Assembly (NCBI GenBank): GCA_011503125.2
Contig: WWBZ02000011.1
Coordinates: 496,001-560,000, forward strand
Length of the DNA: 64,000 nt
Direction: 5' to 3'
Source of the DNA: Botryosphaeria dothidea
Taxonomy: Eukaryota > Ascomycota > Dothideomycetes > Botryosphaeriales > Botryosphaeriaceae
Of this stretch, positions 36,039 to 48,465 are shown piece by piece; position 1 is the first letter of the stretch, and each line of letters opens with the position of its first letter. A program made the position numbers and the translations under genes. A model generated the notes under the pieces. It was not told where the DNA came from. It did not search any database and saw only the letters and a list, made by a program, of their open reading frames with translations.

Positions 36039-36412
36039 CTTGGTGAGAAAGCGATCCGATGAAAACCGAAGTGATTTGACACAAGACGTGAATTAGTGAG
36101 TTTCGGGTGAGAACAAAATTTTCGTGCGGGTGCTGCCTGATAGGGTCCTGAACTTTTGGGCAAGAGCGCCTCCGGAGCCCCAAAACAGAACGGAGCATAC
36201 GCGTAATTGAATGTTCCTCTGGAGAAAATAAAAATCCATTGCAACGCCGCAATGCGCTGGGAACGCCTCTAACGTCTATTTTTCGGTTGCCACGTGAGTG
36301 ACCTGTACATTTTTAGGAGATTTGGGTATCGAGCAGGGAGAATGGGAGGAGATGAGCAAGCAGCATTCATGTATTTGTACAATTGTACACATTCAATGTG
36401 CCAGCAAACAGC
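36039..36412. other. intergenic, no gene recognised
   Basis: Contains the promoter of the hypothetical gene and the 3' UTR of the OPA3-like gene. Nothing else recognised. Confidence 0.5.
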
Positions 36413-37165
36413 TCAGGCCTTCCGAGCTACCGAGTCCGCTGGCGCGGTTTCCTTGGGCGATGTCTGAGTTGGAGCAGCAGAGGCCGTAGCTGCGTTTGAT
36501 GTTTGATCGATGGACTTCTGTGCCTCCTTCTCGGCGACTTCCTCGGGAGCAATGCGGGCTTTAAGCATCTGAACCTCCTGCATAAGTTGCGAGTTCTTCT
36601 CCTCGAGCTCTTCCAGCTTGTCGTCCACCACATCGCGACGATCACTAGCCTTTCTCCTCGACCTCCACTGCTCCCAAACGATGATGCTGCCAGCAACAAG
36701 AAACATGAATGTCTCGGATATGAAATTGGCACCCATATCAATAGCCTTAGTCTCCGAAAGGGGCCTGACTCTTGGAGTCTTGTGCTTGTGTTTCTCCTCA
36801 ATCGCCTCCTTTTCCTTCTTCAAAGCCTCCTCATCTGCTTTGGTTTGTGCCTCGGTTTTGACAGTTGGTGCCTGGGCCGCCCGTCTTCTCGCCTCCGCTT
36901 CCTTGACCTCGCGTTGTATCTGCTTTTCTATGACGGCTGGGTCCTGCAATAGTCCGACACGCCATCGGACGTCCAGCCGGTGCAGCGCTTGGGCGAAGGA
37001 CACGCATTTTCGTCGGAAGGGTTCGTTGTTGCGGGCGCCTCGCTTGATGCCGTTCTAGACTTATTGTTAGTCCAAGCGTGAAAAATTTGTACTTGCAACA
37101 CTCACAGCTATCGGCTTGGCAAGCGTGCGGACGAGCAGGGAACCGATCTTGAGGGTTAGAGACAT
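36413..37165 (-). CDS. OPA3-like mitochondrial protein
   Basis: Two exons, 37165-37106 and 37054-36413, give 233 aa. The N-terminus MSLTLKIGSLLVRTLAKPIA is the conserved OPA3 start and can act as a mitochondrial signal. NGIKRGARNN follows after the 51-nt intron (GTGAGT...TCTAG). A charged helical middle part is followed by a single hydrophobic segment (FMFLVAGSIIVWEQW, about 130-145) and a coiled-coil (KLEELEEKNSQLMQEVQML). OPA3 proteins sit in mitochondrial membranes and affect mitochondrial shape and lipid metabolism; the fungal role is poorly defined. Divergent from CDC5. Confidence 0.9.
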
Positions 37166-37526
37166 GGCTACTGATGCTTATGGAGCTCGGATCTGGCGGG
37201 AATGTGTCGGGTTGGGTGGAGATTGAAAGCTCAATCCATGGGGCCTCGATGCAGGCGGTCGCTGTGGTGATTGCGCGTGTGGAATTCAGATGGGCGGTGT
37301 TTCCATGGTTTTCTGAGTGAGCGATGCGGGAGCTGAGAGGTGCGTCATGGCGGGAGCTTCGATAGTGGTGGTGCCTGGCTGTTCCGGCCTAGCGGTGGGG
37401 GCCGAGCGCGGTGCAGGGGCCCCGCTGCTGGTTGCCATGGCGCGGCACTGTTTACACAAACTCCGACTTCTCTCGTCCCGCTTCCGCTTCCGCTCTGCAC
37501 CCAAGACTCCAAACCACCATCACCAA
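37166..37526. promoter_or_regulatory. shared divergent promoter OPA3-like/CDC5
   Basis: 361 bp between the two start codons. A frame open upstream of the CDC5 ATG adds about 70 residues with no family similarity, so the start at 37527 is preferred and this stretch is taken as 5' UTR and promoter. Confidence 0.55.
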
Positions 37527-40189
37527 ATGTCTGTCCACGCCGACCCTCCACCATCGCTGGTGCGAGAGCCCCAAAGATTCGAATATGAAACCGCAGAACA
37601 ACTCGGCAAGGGTGGCTTCGCCATCTGCCATCGTGCCGCCCTTCTCGACAATGGCAAACCCACCGGACGGGTAGTCGCATTAAAAATCGTCAAGTCCAAG
37701 ATGGAGCCTCCAAAGCTTGCGCAAAAGGTATACAAACATCAGCACACTTTAACGCATCGTGCTGATGGGCTATAATAGTTTGTCACCGAGTTGCAAATTC
37801 ATTCAAAACTTCACCATCCGAACATTGTCGATTTCTACCGCGCTTTCTCTTTTGAGAGCAGCACCTACGTTGTTTTGGAAATCTGTGACAACGGCTCCCT
37901 GGCAGATATCCTCAAGAAGCGAAGACATTTCACCATGCCTGAGATCCGTCGTTTCTTGATCCAAACATGCGGTGCCGTCAAATACCTTCACCACAGGAAC
38001 ATCATCCACAGAGATCTCAAGACAGGCAACCTCTTCCTTGACAAAGACATGAATGTCAAGGTGGGCGACTTTGGCCTTGCTGCAGTCCTGATCTCGCAGA
38101 ACGACCTTGGAGCCCGGAGAACGACCATGTGCGGAACGCCGAATTACCTTGCGCCGGAGATTCTTGAGAAGGGTGGAAAGGGCCACAACGAAAAGGTGGA
38201 CCTGTGGGCGATTGGAATCATTGCATACACTTTGGCGGTCGGGAAGGCTCCTTTCCATGCGCCAAAGAGGGAAGACATCTACAAGAAACTCCAAACCCGG
38301 GACTACAGCTGGCCGGAAGCTGGAAAGACGACGAACGAGATTTGCCTTGAGCTGAAGGATCTGGTGGGCTCTCTCCTTGTGCATGAAGATGACAGACCGA
38401 GCCCGGACAAGATTGTCAGCCATGATTTCTTCAAGCTTGGATATATTCCATCAAGACTCGACGCGAAGTACAAGACTGGCGCTCCCAAGTGGCCCTCACG
38501 GTCAATCCCCCCGTCTGCACGCGCAAGAGGCTACTCCGACGAGTGGTTCAAGATCTGCAAGGAGTCGGGCGTTGGAGAGGTTGCGGATGGAAAGGTCTTC
38601 TCTGTCATTGGCGGTAGGAAGATCCGGTCTGTTGTCAAGGACTGCGAAAAGGAGCTCGCCATTGGTCGTCAGCCAGTGGTGCCCATCCCAGCCGACAGTG
38701 TCTATGTGCCTTATCCCGACCGCAATGATTGGCCAGACATTCAACTGTGCGCACTGAGCGAAATCGTCGAGGAACGGGAGTCGTCCCAGGAAGGAGGGCA
38801 CTTGGCTGAGATCACGGGCAACGACCGCGCTCAGTCTGCGCTGAACAAACCACCAACTAGAGGCAGCAGGTCGCATTACACCAAAGAGAATGTCGCACCA
38901 CAGCCCGTCCAGACGGGTGAGAACCTTGAAAGACCGAAGCGCACGAGGAGTGTCCAAGCTGCAATCCGCACTGTCAGTGCACAGAGGCCGCCGAGGCCGT
39001 CAAGAGAGATCAAGTCTGCACCATTGGCTAAGTCTACAAGAGAACGGCCAACAGAAAGATCTCCATCGCTAGAGGAAATGGATGTGGTTGAAATTTTGCC
39101 GAAGGCCTCATCACAACCTAAGAGAGGACAGCCCGAAAGGGTAGATTCGTTGGACTTGGTTCCACCTCCTAGTCCTACGGATCCTTCCTTGGTGCCTCAC
39201 TCTGATCCGGAATCGGTACTTGCGCGTGTTTCGACGTTCCGGGACAACATCGCTCGAGCTTTGGCCAACAAGCCCTATGCGACGCGGAAGCCGGCGAGTT
39301 CGTATTCGCTCCCGTTCGTGTCCAAGTGGGTGGATTATTCCCGCAAACATGGTGTCGGTTACGTCCTCGAGAATGGCAACATTGGATGTATTCTTGGAGC
39401 TACGTCGCGCGAGCCTGTTACGCACGTCGTTGTTCGCGATGGCTACAAGCATCTCCAGACGCTGGGCAAAGAACCCAGTTCTGTAGATAGACTTCCTATT
39501 GAGTACTACGCGGATTGTGGCGAAGAGGGCCTCCGCATCACGGAACCAGGAAAGGAAAGGAGACGTACCACGGGTATTCTGTGGGCCAAGTTTGGTAAAT
39601 ACATGTGCCAGCAAGGCCCGGTACAGTGCGACGCCACACAAGCAGAAGACGACAAGCTCGCCGTATTCGTGCGATTCTATCAACGCTTTGGAAGCGTGGG
39701 GATCTGGGGATTCGGCGACGGCTCGTTCCAGGTAAGCAAATTCGACCAAGCGTTCTCGGTGAGATTGAGTGCTGACAATGATTGTAGTTCAACTTCCCAG
39801 ACCACACCAAGCTAGTGGTGTCGTCAGATGGTTGCTTCTGCAACTTCACGTGCCTGTCACTGGAGGCAGCAAGACACCTACAACAGCACGGCGAAGTGCC
39901 ATATAGGTACATCAAGACGCGCAACACCCTGACGACGTCGTTGCGCACGCTCCTCCATGCGACAGGCGAGAAGGGAGCACCGGTTAAGGCGCTTGCAGAG
40001 GCCAACTACCTCAAGGAGAGGTTGCAATTCATCATGACGGTCATTGACGGATGGGTGGCGGGCGGCGGGCTGGGGTGCTCAACGCGCGAAACAGCACGAC
40101 TGCGGTGGGAGGGACCGCTGGTGGAGGACGAGAAGAAGCAGGAGTGGGTGACGGTTGGGCGGTTTGGCGGCGATGCTCCTCGCACTTGA
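37527..40189 (+). CDS. CDC5: polo-like kinase Cdc5/Plk1 type
   Basis: Serine/threonine kinase governing mitotic entry, spindle and septation. Exons 37527-37727, 37779-39731 and 39788-40189 give 851 aa. Glycine loop LGKGGFAICH, Lys in VVALKIVK, catalytic loop IIHRDLKTGN (about 141-150), DFGLA (about 162), activation segment RRTTMCGTPNYLAPE. After a variable Ser/Pro-rich linker come two polo boxes: the first around FVSKWVDYSRKHGVGYVL (about 580-660), the second around FPDHTKLVVSSDGCF in the last exon. Intron 1 starts GTATAC and is 51 nt; intron 2 starts GTAAGC. Upstream ATGs exist but MSVHADPPP begins just before the kinase as in relatives. Secure. Confidence 0.95.
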
Positions 40190-40808
40190 TACCAGGCAGC
40201 AACAGGGGATTTCGGGTTGGATATTTGGGGCGGAGTTTTGGGATTACTGTGATGACGCTCTGGGCGCTTTGGGCAGCATTGGCGGCATAGCGGGGGCGTT
40301 GGACGAGAAGCGAGCGTTGCAGACTCTCTTTTACTCTTGTTACGCGCGGCCCGGCGCTCTTTTCTTGTGTTGGGATAGGAGCGGTTGGATTCCGTTTTGT
40401 AATGACAAATGACAAGGCAGCAATAATAACTCAAAAGGGTGGTGCAACGGTGCTGCGGGATGTGCGGGAGCGCGTCCAGCTGGCAGGGTGGATTGCGCGT
40501 CTGCACGCACCGCCACGCTCAGCCCAGCGCGCCACAGGCTAGGCCCCTTCTCGCGGACTGGAGCCCGAGCCAGTGACGTCCGCAAGGCCTCTCATTTCGC
40601 ACTCCCGTAACATACCGCGCCCCATTGCGATCACCATTGCGCGCAATCCCTCTCTCTCCCCGCAACCCTATCCCCAAAACACGCGCCGGCCAACTACCCC
40701 CAGGCCGCATCTCTCAAACGCGACAGACGCCCGCAACCGTGATACCCGCCCCCGACTCGTGGGGTACAGCTGTTCCTGACTGCCTTCAGGGCGCACTCCG
40801 GACCCACC
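40190..40808. other. CDC5 3' region and MYO1 promoter
   Basis: About 620 bp. The left part is G-rich 3' flank; the right part (40560-40800) is C-rich and pyrimidine-biased, typical of a strong housekeeping 5' UTR. No other gene recognised. Confidence 0.5.
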
Positions 40809-43800
40809 ATGGTGAGCTCCCGCCAGCCCCCCGCCACGACCAGGCCTGCCATGCGCTGACCACCCGCTCCTCGTCCAGGCCGTTACGAAGCGCGCAGGGC
40901 GCAAGAAGGACCAGGGCGGCTCCAAGCAAGCCGCTGCTGGCGGCGGTGGAGGAAAGGGCTTCTCGAAGAAGGCCGTCTTCGAGACCACCAAGAAGAAGGA
41001 AGTCGGCGTGTCCGACCTGACTCTGATTAGCAAGATCTCCAACGAGGCCATTAACGACAACCTAAAGAAGCGTTTCGAGAATGGCGAGATTTATACCTAC
41101 ATCGGCCACGTGCTGGTCTCGGTCAACCCATTCCGCGATCTGGGCATATACACGGAGCAGGTGCTGGAGAGCTACAAGGGCAAGAACAGGCTAGAGGTGA
41201 GCGTACCCAGGTGCCTCGCAGTGCTGGCAATGTACTGATGCTACACCGTCCAGATGCCGCCCCACGTCTTCGCCATCGCCGAGTCATCATACTACAACAT
41301 GAACGCCTATAAGGAGAACCAGTGTGTCATCATTTCGGGCGAGTCGGGAGCCGGCAAGACGGAGGCTGCCAAGCGGATTATGCAGTACATCGCCAACGTG
41401 TCGGGCGGCTCCAACAGCTCCATCCAGGAGATCAAGGACATGGTGCTGGCCACGAACCCGCTCCTCGAGTCCTTCGGAAACGCAAAGACGCTCCGCAACA
41501 ACAACTCGTCACGATTCGGAAAGTATCTCGAGATCCAGTTCAACTCGCAAGGAGAGCCTGTCGGAGCAAACATCAACAACTACCTGCTCGAAAAGTCGCG
41601 AGTTGTTGGCCAAATCAAGAACGAGAGGAATTTCCACATCTTCTACCAGTTCGCCAAGGGCGCCTCGCAGAGCTACAGGGAGCAGTTTGGCATACAGCAA
41701 CCGCAATCCTACGTCTATACGAGCAAATCACAATGTTACGATGTGGACGGCATAGACGACCTCGCCGAGTTCAAGGACACGCTCAGCGCCATGAGCATTA
41801 TCGGAATGTCGCAAGATGAGCAGGACAACGTTTTCCGCATGCTCTCAGCCATTCTTTGGCTGGGCAACGTAACATTCGTAGAAAACGATGAGGGAAATGC
41901 CGCGATATCAGACCAGTCTGTGGTTGATTTCGTCGCCTATCTAATGGAGGTTGACTCGGCGCACGTCAACAAGGCTCTTACGCAAAGAGTTATGGAGACA
42001 AGCCGTGGTGGCCGGAGAGGCTCTGTTTACGACGTCCCGCTGAACAGGGCGCAGGCTGCAGCTGTGCGGGACGCTCTAGCCAAGGCCATCTACTACAACA
42101 TGTTCGATTGGATCGTCATGAGAATCAACATGTCCTTGAAAGCGCGTGGAGAGCAAGCCCACTCAATAGGTATCTTGGATATCTATGGCTTTGAAATCTT
42201 CGAACGCAACAGCTTTGAGCAACTATGCATTAACTACGTCAATGAGAAGCTGCAACAAATCTTCATCCAGCTAACCCTGAAGACTGAGCAAGAAGAATAT
42301 GCAAGAGAACAGATCAAATGGACCCCCATCAAGTATTTCGATAACAAGGTCGTCTGCGAGTTGATCGAAGAGAAGAGACCGGCCGGTGTCTTTGCTACCC
42401 TGAACGACGCATGTGCGACCGCTCACGCCGATCCCGCTGCCGCCGACTCTACTTTCGTCCAACGTCTAAACGGTCTCGCATCTCATCCCAACTTCGCAGC
42501 AAGGCAAGGAAACTTCATCATCAAGCACTACGCCGGTGATGTCGAGTACGCGGTCCAGGGCATGACGGATAAGAACAAGGATCAACTTCTGAAGGACTTG
42601 CTCGTCTTGGTCGGCCAGAGCTCCAACCAATTCGTCCACACGCTTTTCCCCAACCAGGTCGACACGGACAACAAGCGCCGGCCGCCGACCGCTGGTGACA
42701 AGATCAAGGTTTCCGCCAACGATTTGGTTGCAACTCTCATGAAGTCCTCGCCCTCGTACATCCGAACGATCAAGCCGAACGAGAACAAGTCACCGAGCGA
42801 GTTCAACGAAGCCAACGTGCTGCATCAGATCAAGTATCTCGGTCTTCAAGAGAACGTTAGGATCCGTCGTGCTGGTTTTGCTTCTCGTCAAACCTTCGAG
42901 AAGTTTGTCGAACGGTTTTTCCTCCTCTCGCCCAAGCTGTCGTATGCCGGTGAATATACATGGACAGGCGACTACAAGACCGGAGCCAAGCAAATTCTCA
43001 AGGACACCAGCATTCCTGCGGAAGAATGGCAAATGGGTGTTTCCAAGGTGTTCATCAAGACTCCCGAGACTCTTTTCGCCCTGGAGACTATGCGAGACAG
43101 GTACTGGCACAACATGGCTATTAGGATCCAGCGTGCATGGCGCAATTACTTGCGGTACCGCACGGAGTGCGCCGTCCGTATCCAGAGATTCTGGAGGAAG
43201 CTCAACGGTGGAAAAGAATTCATCCAATGGCGTGACCAGGGCCACCAGATCCTTGCTGGCAGGAAAGAGAGGCGTCGTTATAGTTTGACTGGTTCTCGTC
43301 GCTTCATGGGAGACTACCTGGGTGTCGCCAACCAAGGTAGTCCTTTCGAGCTCATGGCAGATTCTATTAGCATCAGGGGAGAACCAGTGCTCTTCTCTTG
43401 CAGGGCGGAAGTGCTTGTCTCAAAGCTTGGTCGCTCGAGTAAGCCAGAACCCCGTACGCTGATCCTGACCAAAAAGAGCGTCTACATTGTCAAGCAAGCA
43501 ATGGTCAACAAGCAGATTGCCATCATTGCCGAACGGACAATCCCTCTGGGCGCCATCAAATTCATCAGCTGTTCAAACCTCAAGGACGACTGGTTTTCCA
43601 TAGGCGCCGCTTCTCCGCAGGAGCCCGATCCTCTGGTTCACTGCATTTTCAAAACGGAGTTCTTCACGCACCTTCACAATGTCACACGTGGCAGCTACGA
43701 CCTCAAGATTGGACCCACTGTGGAGTACAACAAGAAGCCTGGCAAGCTCGCTGTGGTTAAGACCCAAAAAGATCCTCAGGTTCCAGCTCAGCAGGACCTA

Positions 43801-44668
43801 TACAAGAGTTCAACCATCCACACCAGCCCGGGAGAGCCTCCCAACTCTGTTTCCAAGCCCACACCGAAGGGCAAGCAGATCGCAGCCAAGCCTATCACAA
43901 AGGGCAAGCTTCTGCGTCCTGGTGGTCCCGGTGGTGGTCCTTCGAAGGTAGCGAGCCGCCCCAAGCCTGCGCCCGCTCCCGCAGCAGCACAGCCCAGAGC
44001 CGTTCCTCAGCCTGTTGCCAACCTGTCAAACGGAACCCACGCTCGCACCCCATCATCGTCGTCAGGACGCGCACCGCCGCCCCCGCCCCCGCCGCCTGCA
44101 GCTCCGGCAGCACCCAAGGAGCCTACGTACAAGGCTCTCTACGAATTCAACGGTCAAACAAGCGGCGAGCTCAGCGTCAAGCAAGGCGAGATTATCCTCA
44201 TCCTCCAAAAGGAGAACAACGGTACGTTCCTTTCCACTTTTCCCGCCCAAACGACAGATCATACTGACAAGTTCTTTTCCCCCAACAGGCTGGTGGCTCG
44301 CCAAACGCCTCGACGGTTCCGCCCAAGGCTGGGCTCCCTCGGCCTACCTCGAGGAGCACGTCCAAGCTGCCGCACCCGCTCCTCCGCCACCGCCGCCGCC
44401 GGCCGCTCGTCCCGTCCCCACGCCTCCCGGTGCCGGCGCCGCCGCGGCTGCCAAGGCGAAGAAACCGCCGGCTCCTCCGGCCAAGCGCCCTGCCGGCCGC
44501 AAGCCCGCGCCGCCGCCGGCGCCCAGGGATAGCGGTTACTCGACGGCGGAGAGCGCGGGGGGTAACGGTGCGCCCGCGGCGCCGAGCATGGCGGGTGGTT
44601 TGGCGGAGGCGTTGAGGGCGAGGCAGGCGGCGATGAGCAAGAAGGATGATGATGAGGATGACTGGTAG
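40809..44668 (+). CDS. MYO1: class I myosin (Myo1/MyoA type)
   Basis: Actin motor of cortical patches, needed for endocytosis and polar growth. Coding exons 40809-40811, 40879-41196, 41254-44221 and 44289-44668 give 1222 aa. The first coding exon is the ATG alone, followed at once by GTGAGC. P-loop GESGAGKT is at about 136-143; switch II is in [11 protein letters not shown]. The [11 protein letters not shown] segment places Ser at the TEDS site as in other fungal class I myosins. Two IQ motifs ([12 protein letters not shown] and RIQRFWRK, about 727-770) bind calmodulin. A TH1 lipid-binding domain, a Pro-rich stretch, an SH3 domain (YKALYEFNG, about 1065-1120, split by the last intron) and a DDEDDW acidic tail for Arp2/3 follow. 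Complete and secure. Confidence 0.97.
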
Positions 44669-45607
44669 AGGTGTGCGTGGATGACGCACCCAGAGGAAAG
44701 AGGACGTGGATGAGTGTGTCGCGGGGTTTTTCTAAGTTTCATGCATTGAAGTCTCGGGTACGCGATAGACGGCCGGTAACTGATGGGACGGGAAATGGAA
44801 AATGCATGGGAAAAGAGAGACAATATCCCGTCAAAGTGGGGTACGGGAGTTTCACTCCTTTATTCACGTTGTCTGTTGCCTTTTACTTTTCTGTAGGCTT
44901 TTCTTGCGCGCGCGCTCTATATCTTTTTCCTTATTCTTTTTGGCCTTCCTCTTTTTCCTACTCTCTTCGCTGGGCGTTGACTGAGAGGGAGGAGGGTTTG
45001 GTAAGGATTGGAGAGTTCGAGTCCTCAAAGGATGAAGGAGGAGGGAGAGAAGATATGATGAGCTTTACGTAGGTGGATTTTTCCAGAGCGTGACCAAGTA
45101 GTTGTTTAGTATAGACTTTTTTTATTAGTGTCTGTTCTTGCGTTTTTTTGCTGTTGTGATTTTTTGCGATGTCTTTTCGCCGTTTGCCTTTGTGGTTTCT
45201 TGTTTTGCTCTGCTGAGCTGGCGCGAAAAAGTACTGTCGAATTGATGTTTGAAGTTCACAGTTTCCATCTTTGCCAGTGACTTGTGTAGGCTTTGACCCG
45301 TCTGGTATGAATGAGTAGAGATGTGCAGTATCCGTCCGCAGGCTTTACCAAAAACAAGCAAGATCCGAACTACCATGGGGAGTCGAAGCATTCGTCCGGA
45401 TAGCTTTGTCACCAGGAATACAGTCCATTTGTGTGTAGATGAAAGCTTCAGCTCCCCATGAAGTCAAGCCTATTGGATCCGTGCTATGTATGTGGAAAAA
45501 TTGTTGCCGGTCACGCCTGCCACAAAACGCCGGCCTGCCTTCATTTTTTTGCCGCATCTTTGTAAACGTTCCCCACACCCGCGGCGACTTAACATCCCTT
45601 CGAATTC
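44669..45607. other. intergenic with one inverted-repeat element
   Basis: MYO1 3' UTR on the left with T-rich runs at 45113-45170; an 85-bp inverted-repeat element at 45375-45459 lies close to the promoter of the next gene. No coding frame supported. Confidence 0.5.
45375..45459. repeat. 85-bp terminal-inverted-repeat element, copy 1
   Basis: Begins ATGGGGAGTCGAAGCATTC and ends with its imperfect inverse (GAAAGCTTCAGCTCCCCAT), so the single strand can fold into a hairpin. A second, diverged copy lies at 53351-53436. Noncoding; MITE-like. No clear target duplication. Confidence 0.75.
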
Positions 45608-47231
45608 ATGGCCGCTCTCTCGACGGTGATGCAGGAAATTGAAGATGCAAGCAGCAAGTTCATCTTCGTCGACAGCGGCAATCGCGGCAGGAATGCAACG
45701 AGGATTCGGCGCCATGTGATGCGTGACATTGGCAAGCAGCGGCGCAGCAGGGACAGGCCGTCAGCATCGAGCCTGAGCCGCATGCGCTTGCCTCTGCACG
45801 TTGCTCCAGCAGTGCTGGGATCGCCAAACCCCGTCGAGTCCGGATTTCCTGCGCCCGATGATGAGGAAAGAAGGCAGATACAGCCGACTCGATGGCACAT
45901 TACGACCATCGGAAATGCCCGGCTGGACCCGTTCGCGAAGTACCCGATTGCCATGGATCGCCGGTCGCTGGAGTTGGTGTGGTACAGTACGTGTGTATAT
46001 GGTCAAGGGGACAGCGTGGCTGATGGTCATGTGCAGTGTTTGAAGAGAGCTTGCCGAATAACAACACTTTCTATCGATATGTATGGTATCCGCTTGCCTT
46101 TTCAAGCGCGGCCGCATTTCACCAAATCCTGTCTATATTTCCCGTCTACTTGAGGACTACTGGGCTCGCCCACATTGTGGCTGGGGATGATGCATTTGTG
46201 CTATTGCATCACACCGAGGCCGTGAAGAGGGTGCGGGAAAGCCTTCAGGATCCCGCTTCTGCCGCTGTTGATGATGGCATCATTGCGACTGTGATTGGAA
46301 TGGTCTGCCAGTGTGTATGTACGATCGGCAGAGATAGTGGGCAGACTGTTACTAAAACACTGCGCAGCACTTGAGCAAAGACTCTGAACAGTGGACGATC
46401 CATGCGAACGCATTACAGAGACTCGTTCAGCTGCGTGGAGGCGCGGCATCACTCAGCTCCAACCCAATTCTGGGCTTTGCAATGCGTCTGTGAGTCTTTT
46501 GTATTTCTAGTATCACGGTCACTTCTCTAATGCAACATAGGATAGACATGGTCACCTCGTTCAGTCAGGCCAAAATACCATCACTTGTCGCCGCCCCGTG
46601 TCTTCTCGAAGTCAGTGACCCAGTCCTAGCATCGAACTCTCATCCAACCCTCTACGAGTCAGCCTCGATGTGCTGCATGAATATTCCCGCAACGGCCAAG
46701 CTGATGGAGACGGTTCTGCAATTGTGGGACATATTCTCCCGCCTGAACGCCGGAACAATTGAGATTTCCCACATCCCATGGGGTGAGAACTGCATATACA
46801 GGTTCATGCATCCCATTCTAGACCGGCTGCTACGGTACAGGTGCCCCCGAGATATGTGCCAAGATCACGCCGCCATCCACGAAGCGTGCAGGATCAGCGG
46901 GCTTCTCTCCCTGGCGCAGCTTCGGCGCATGCTTGAGGTTGCTCCGGTCTCCACAGCCTCCTACGTCTCCCAAGTTCAGCAAGTCTTGTTTGAATACCGG
47001 CCCGATTGGACCGGACTGGAAGCAATGAAGCTCTGGTGTTTGACTGCAATGGCTCTTGAAGTCCAGGACCAATGGCTCTACCAAAGCTTAGTTTGGGATG
47101 CCTCTGAGCTGATATCGGCGGCGGGATTCGGCTGTGTACAAGAAGTGCTGCGGGAAATAGAACGCGTGATGTGGACGGATGCAGATTCTTGGAGAAGGCT
47201 CCAAGCATTCTGGTCGGACATGACGTGGTAG
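45608..47231 (+). CDS. fungal-specific transcription factor domain protein
   Basis: Four exons, 45608-45986, 46037-46314, 46368-46489 and 46541-47231, give 489 aa. The N-terminus FIFVDSGNRGRNATRIRRHVMRD matches the start seen in many filamentous-fungal regulators that lack the Zn2Cys6 cluster and carry only the helical fungal_trans_2/DUF3468 domain. The remainder is helical with QILSIFPVYL and HLSKDSEQWTIHANALQRLV-like blocks common to that domain. No zinc cluster or other DNA-binding motif is visible, so it may act through partners. All introns are 50-54 nt with GT-AG ends and the frame closes at TAG. Confidence 0.85.
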
Positions 47232-47520
47232 CCGGCAAATCAACTAAGCTGGAAAAGGCAATCGGTCCCCTGTCATGCATTCAGGCACGCAGTAGCGGAT
47301 TTTAGCCGACCACGGGCCGTACCACTGACTCGGAATAGAACAATGCGGGACTTACAATGTGCAGATGATGGAGGAACGTGTTCAACGTTGTCGACGAAAG
47401 AGGTAATTGGTCTCTTGACTTACAGAAGCTGTCCGCAGCTGCCGGCATCATGCAGCGGATCTATTCCCTCGCATATAAGGAGCACGATATCAGGATTCCT
47501 CCATTCTCTTCAACGCAAAT

Positions 47521-48465
47521 ATGTACAAAGTGTTCCTGGTTATTTGTCTCCTCGTCCTCATGGTTTCCTCTCGGAATCCTTCGACATCCTGGGTGTCACG
47601 CAACACCGACCTCCCCGAGCTGGACGGTCTCCGCATTCACTATCTATACGGCGACCCCCCTGCCAACGAAACAGCCAAAGGCACCTTCCTCCTCATTCAC
47701 GGCTTCCCATACACCTCCCACCACTTCCGCCATGTCATCAAGCCCCTCACGACGGCGGGCTACCGCGGCGCCGCCAAGTCCTCCAAACCCACCGGCTTCG
47801 CCGACGAATTCCGCAAGACCACCCTCGCCGCCGACCTCTTCCACCTCGTCCACGACGTCCTCGGCGTCTCGGACAAGATCTACGTCGTCGGCCACGACAT
47901 GGGCGCCGTGGTCGCGTACGCCTACGCCACGCGCCACGCCGAGCACGTCGCCAGCGTCGCCTGGGGCGAGTGCGTCATGCCGGGCACGCGCGAGTACGAC
48001 GAGCGCAAGACGCGCATGGACCACTTCCAGCTGACGTTCCACCGCGTGCCCGACCTGCCCGAGGCGCTGCTGGCCGGCAGCGAGGCCGACTACGTTCGCT
48101 TCTTCTTCTTCGACCGCCAGGCGTACAACCGCGCCGCGCTGGACGAGTCGGTGGGAGTGTACGCCGCGGACTACGCGCAGCCGGGCGCCGTGCGGTGCGG
48201 GCTCGGTCTGTACAGGGCGCTCGAGGACGACAAGGCGGAGAATCTGGAGTGGCGGGCAAGGAGCGGTAAGAGTGCGGTCCCGGCTTTGGCGTTGAGTGGC
48301 AGGCGGAGCTTTCATGCGGCGGATGGGCTGCCCATGTTGAGCCAGTTGTATGAGGATGTGGAGACGGCGGAGATGGATGAGGTTGGGCATTATCTTGCGG
48401 AGGAGGATCCGGTGGAGTTTGTGCGGATTTTGGTGGATTGGGCGGGGCGGCATGCTGGGAAGTAG
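47521..48465 (+). CDS. epoxide-hydrolase-like alpha/beta hydrolase with internal deletion
   Basis: Single exon, 314 aa. The oxyanion HGFP (LLIHGFPYTSHHF), nucleophile elbow GHDMG (Asp), a C-terminal VGHYLAEEDP (catalytic His) and FVRILVDWAG fit epoxide hydrolase/haloalkane dehalogenase-type folds. The fold strand that usually follows (GYR-V-I-x-P-D-YRG) is shortened to GYRGAAKSSKP: about eight residues are missing at 47760-47766. The N-terminus MYKVFLVICLLVLMV is hydrophobic and may be a signal or anchor. A TATAAGG box lies about 45 nt before the ATG. The DNA is strongly GC-rich with C/G third positions, unlike the neighbouring transcription factor. Confidence 0.85.
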   Translation: MYKVFLVICLLVLMVSSRNPSTSWVSRNTDLPELDGLRIHYLYGDPPANETAKGTFLLIHGFPYTSHHFRHVIKPLTTAGYRGAAKSSKPTGFADEFRKTTLAADLFHLVHDVLGVSDKIYVVGHDMGAVVAYAYATRHAEHVASVAWGECVMPGTREYDERKTRMDHFQLTFHRVPDLPEALLAGSEADYVRFFFFDRQAYNRAALDESVGVYAADYAQPGAVRCGLGLYRALEDDKAENLEWRARSGKSAVPALALSGRRSFHAADGLPMLSQLYEDVETAEMDEVGHYLAEEDPVEFVRILVDWAGRHAGK

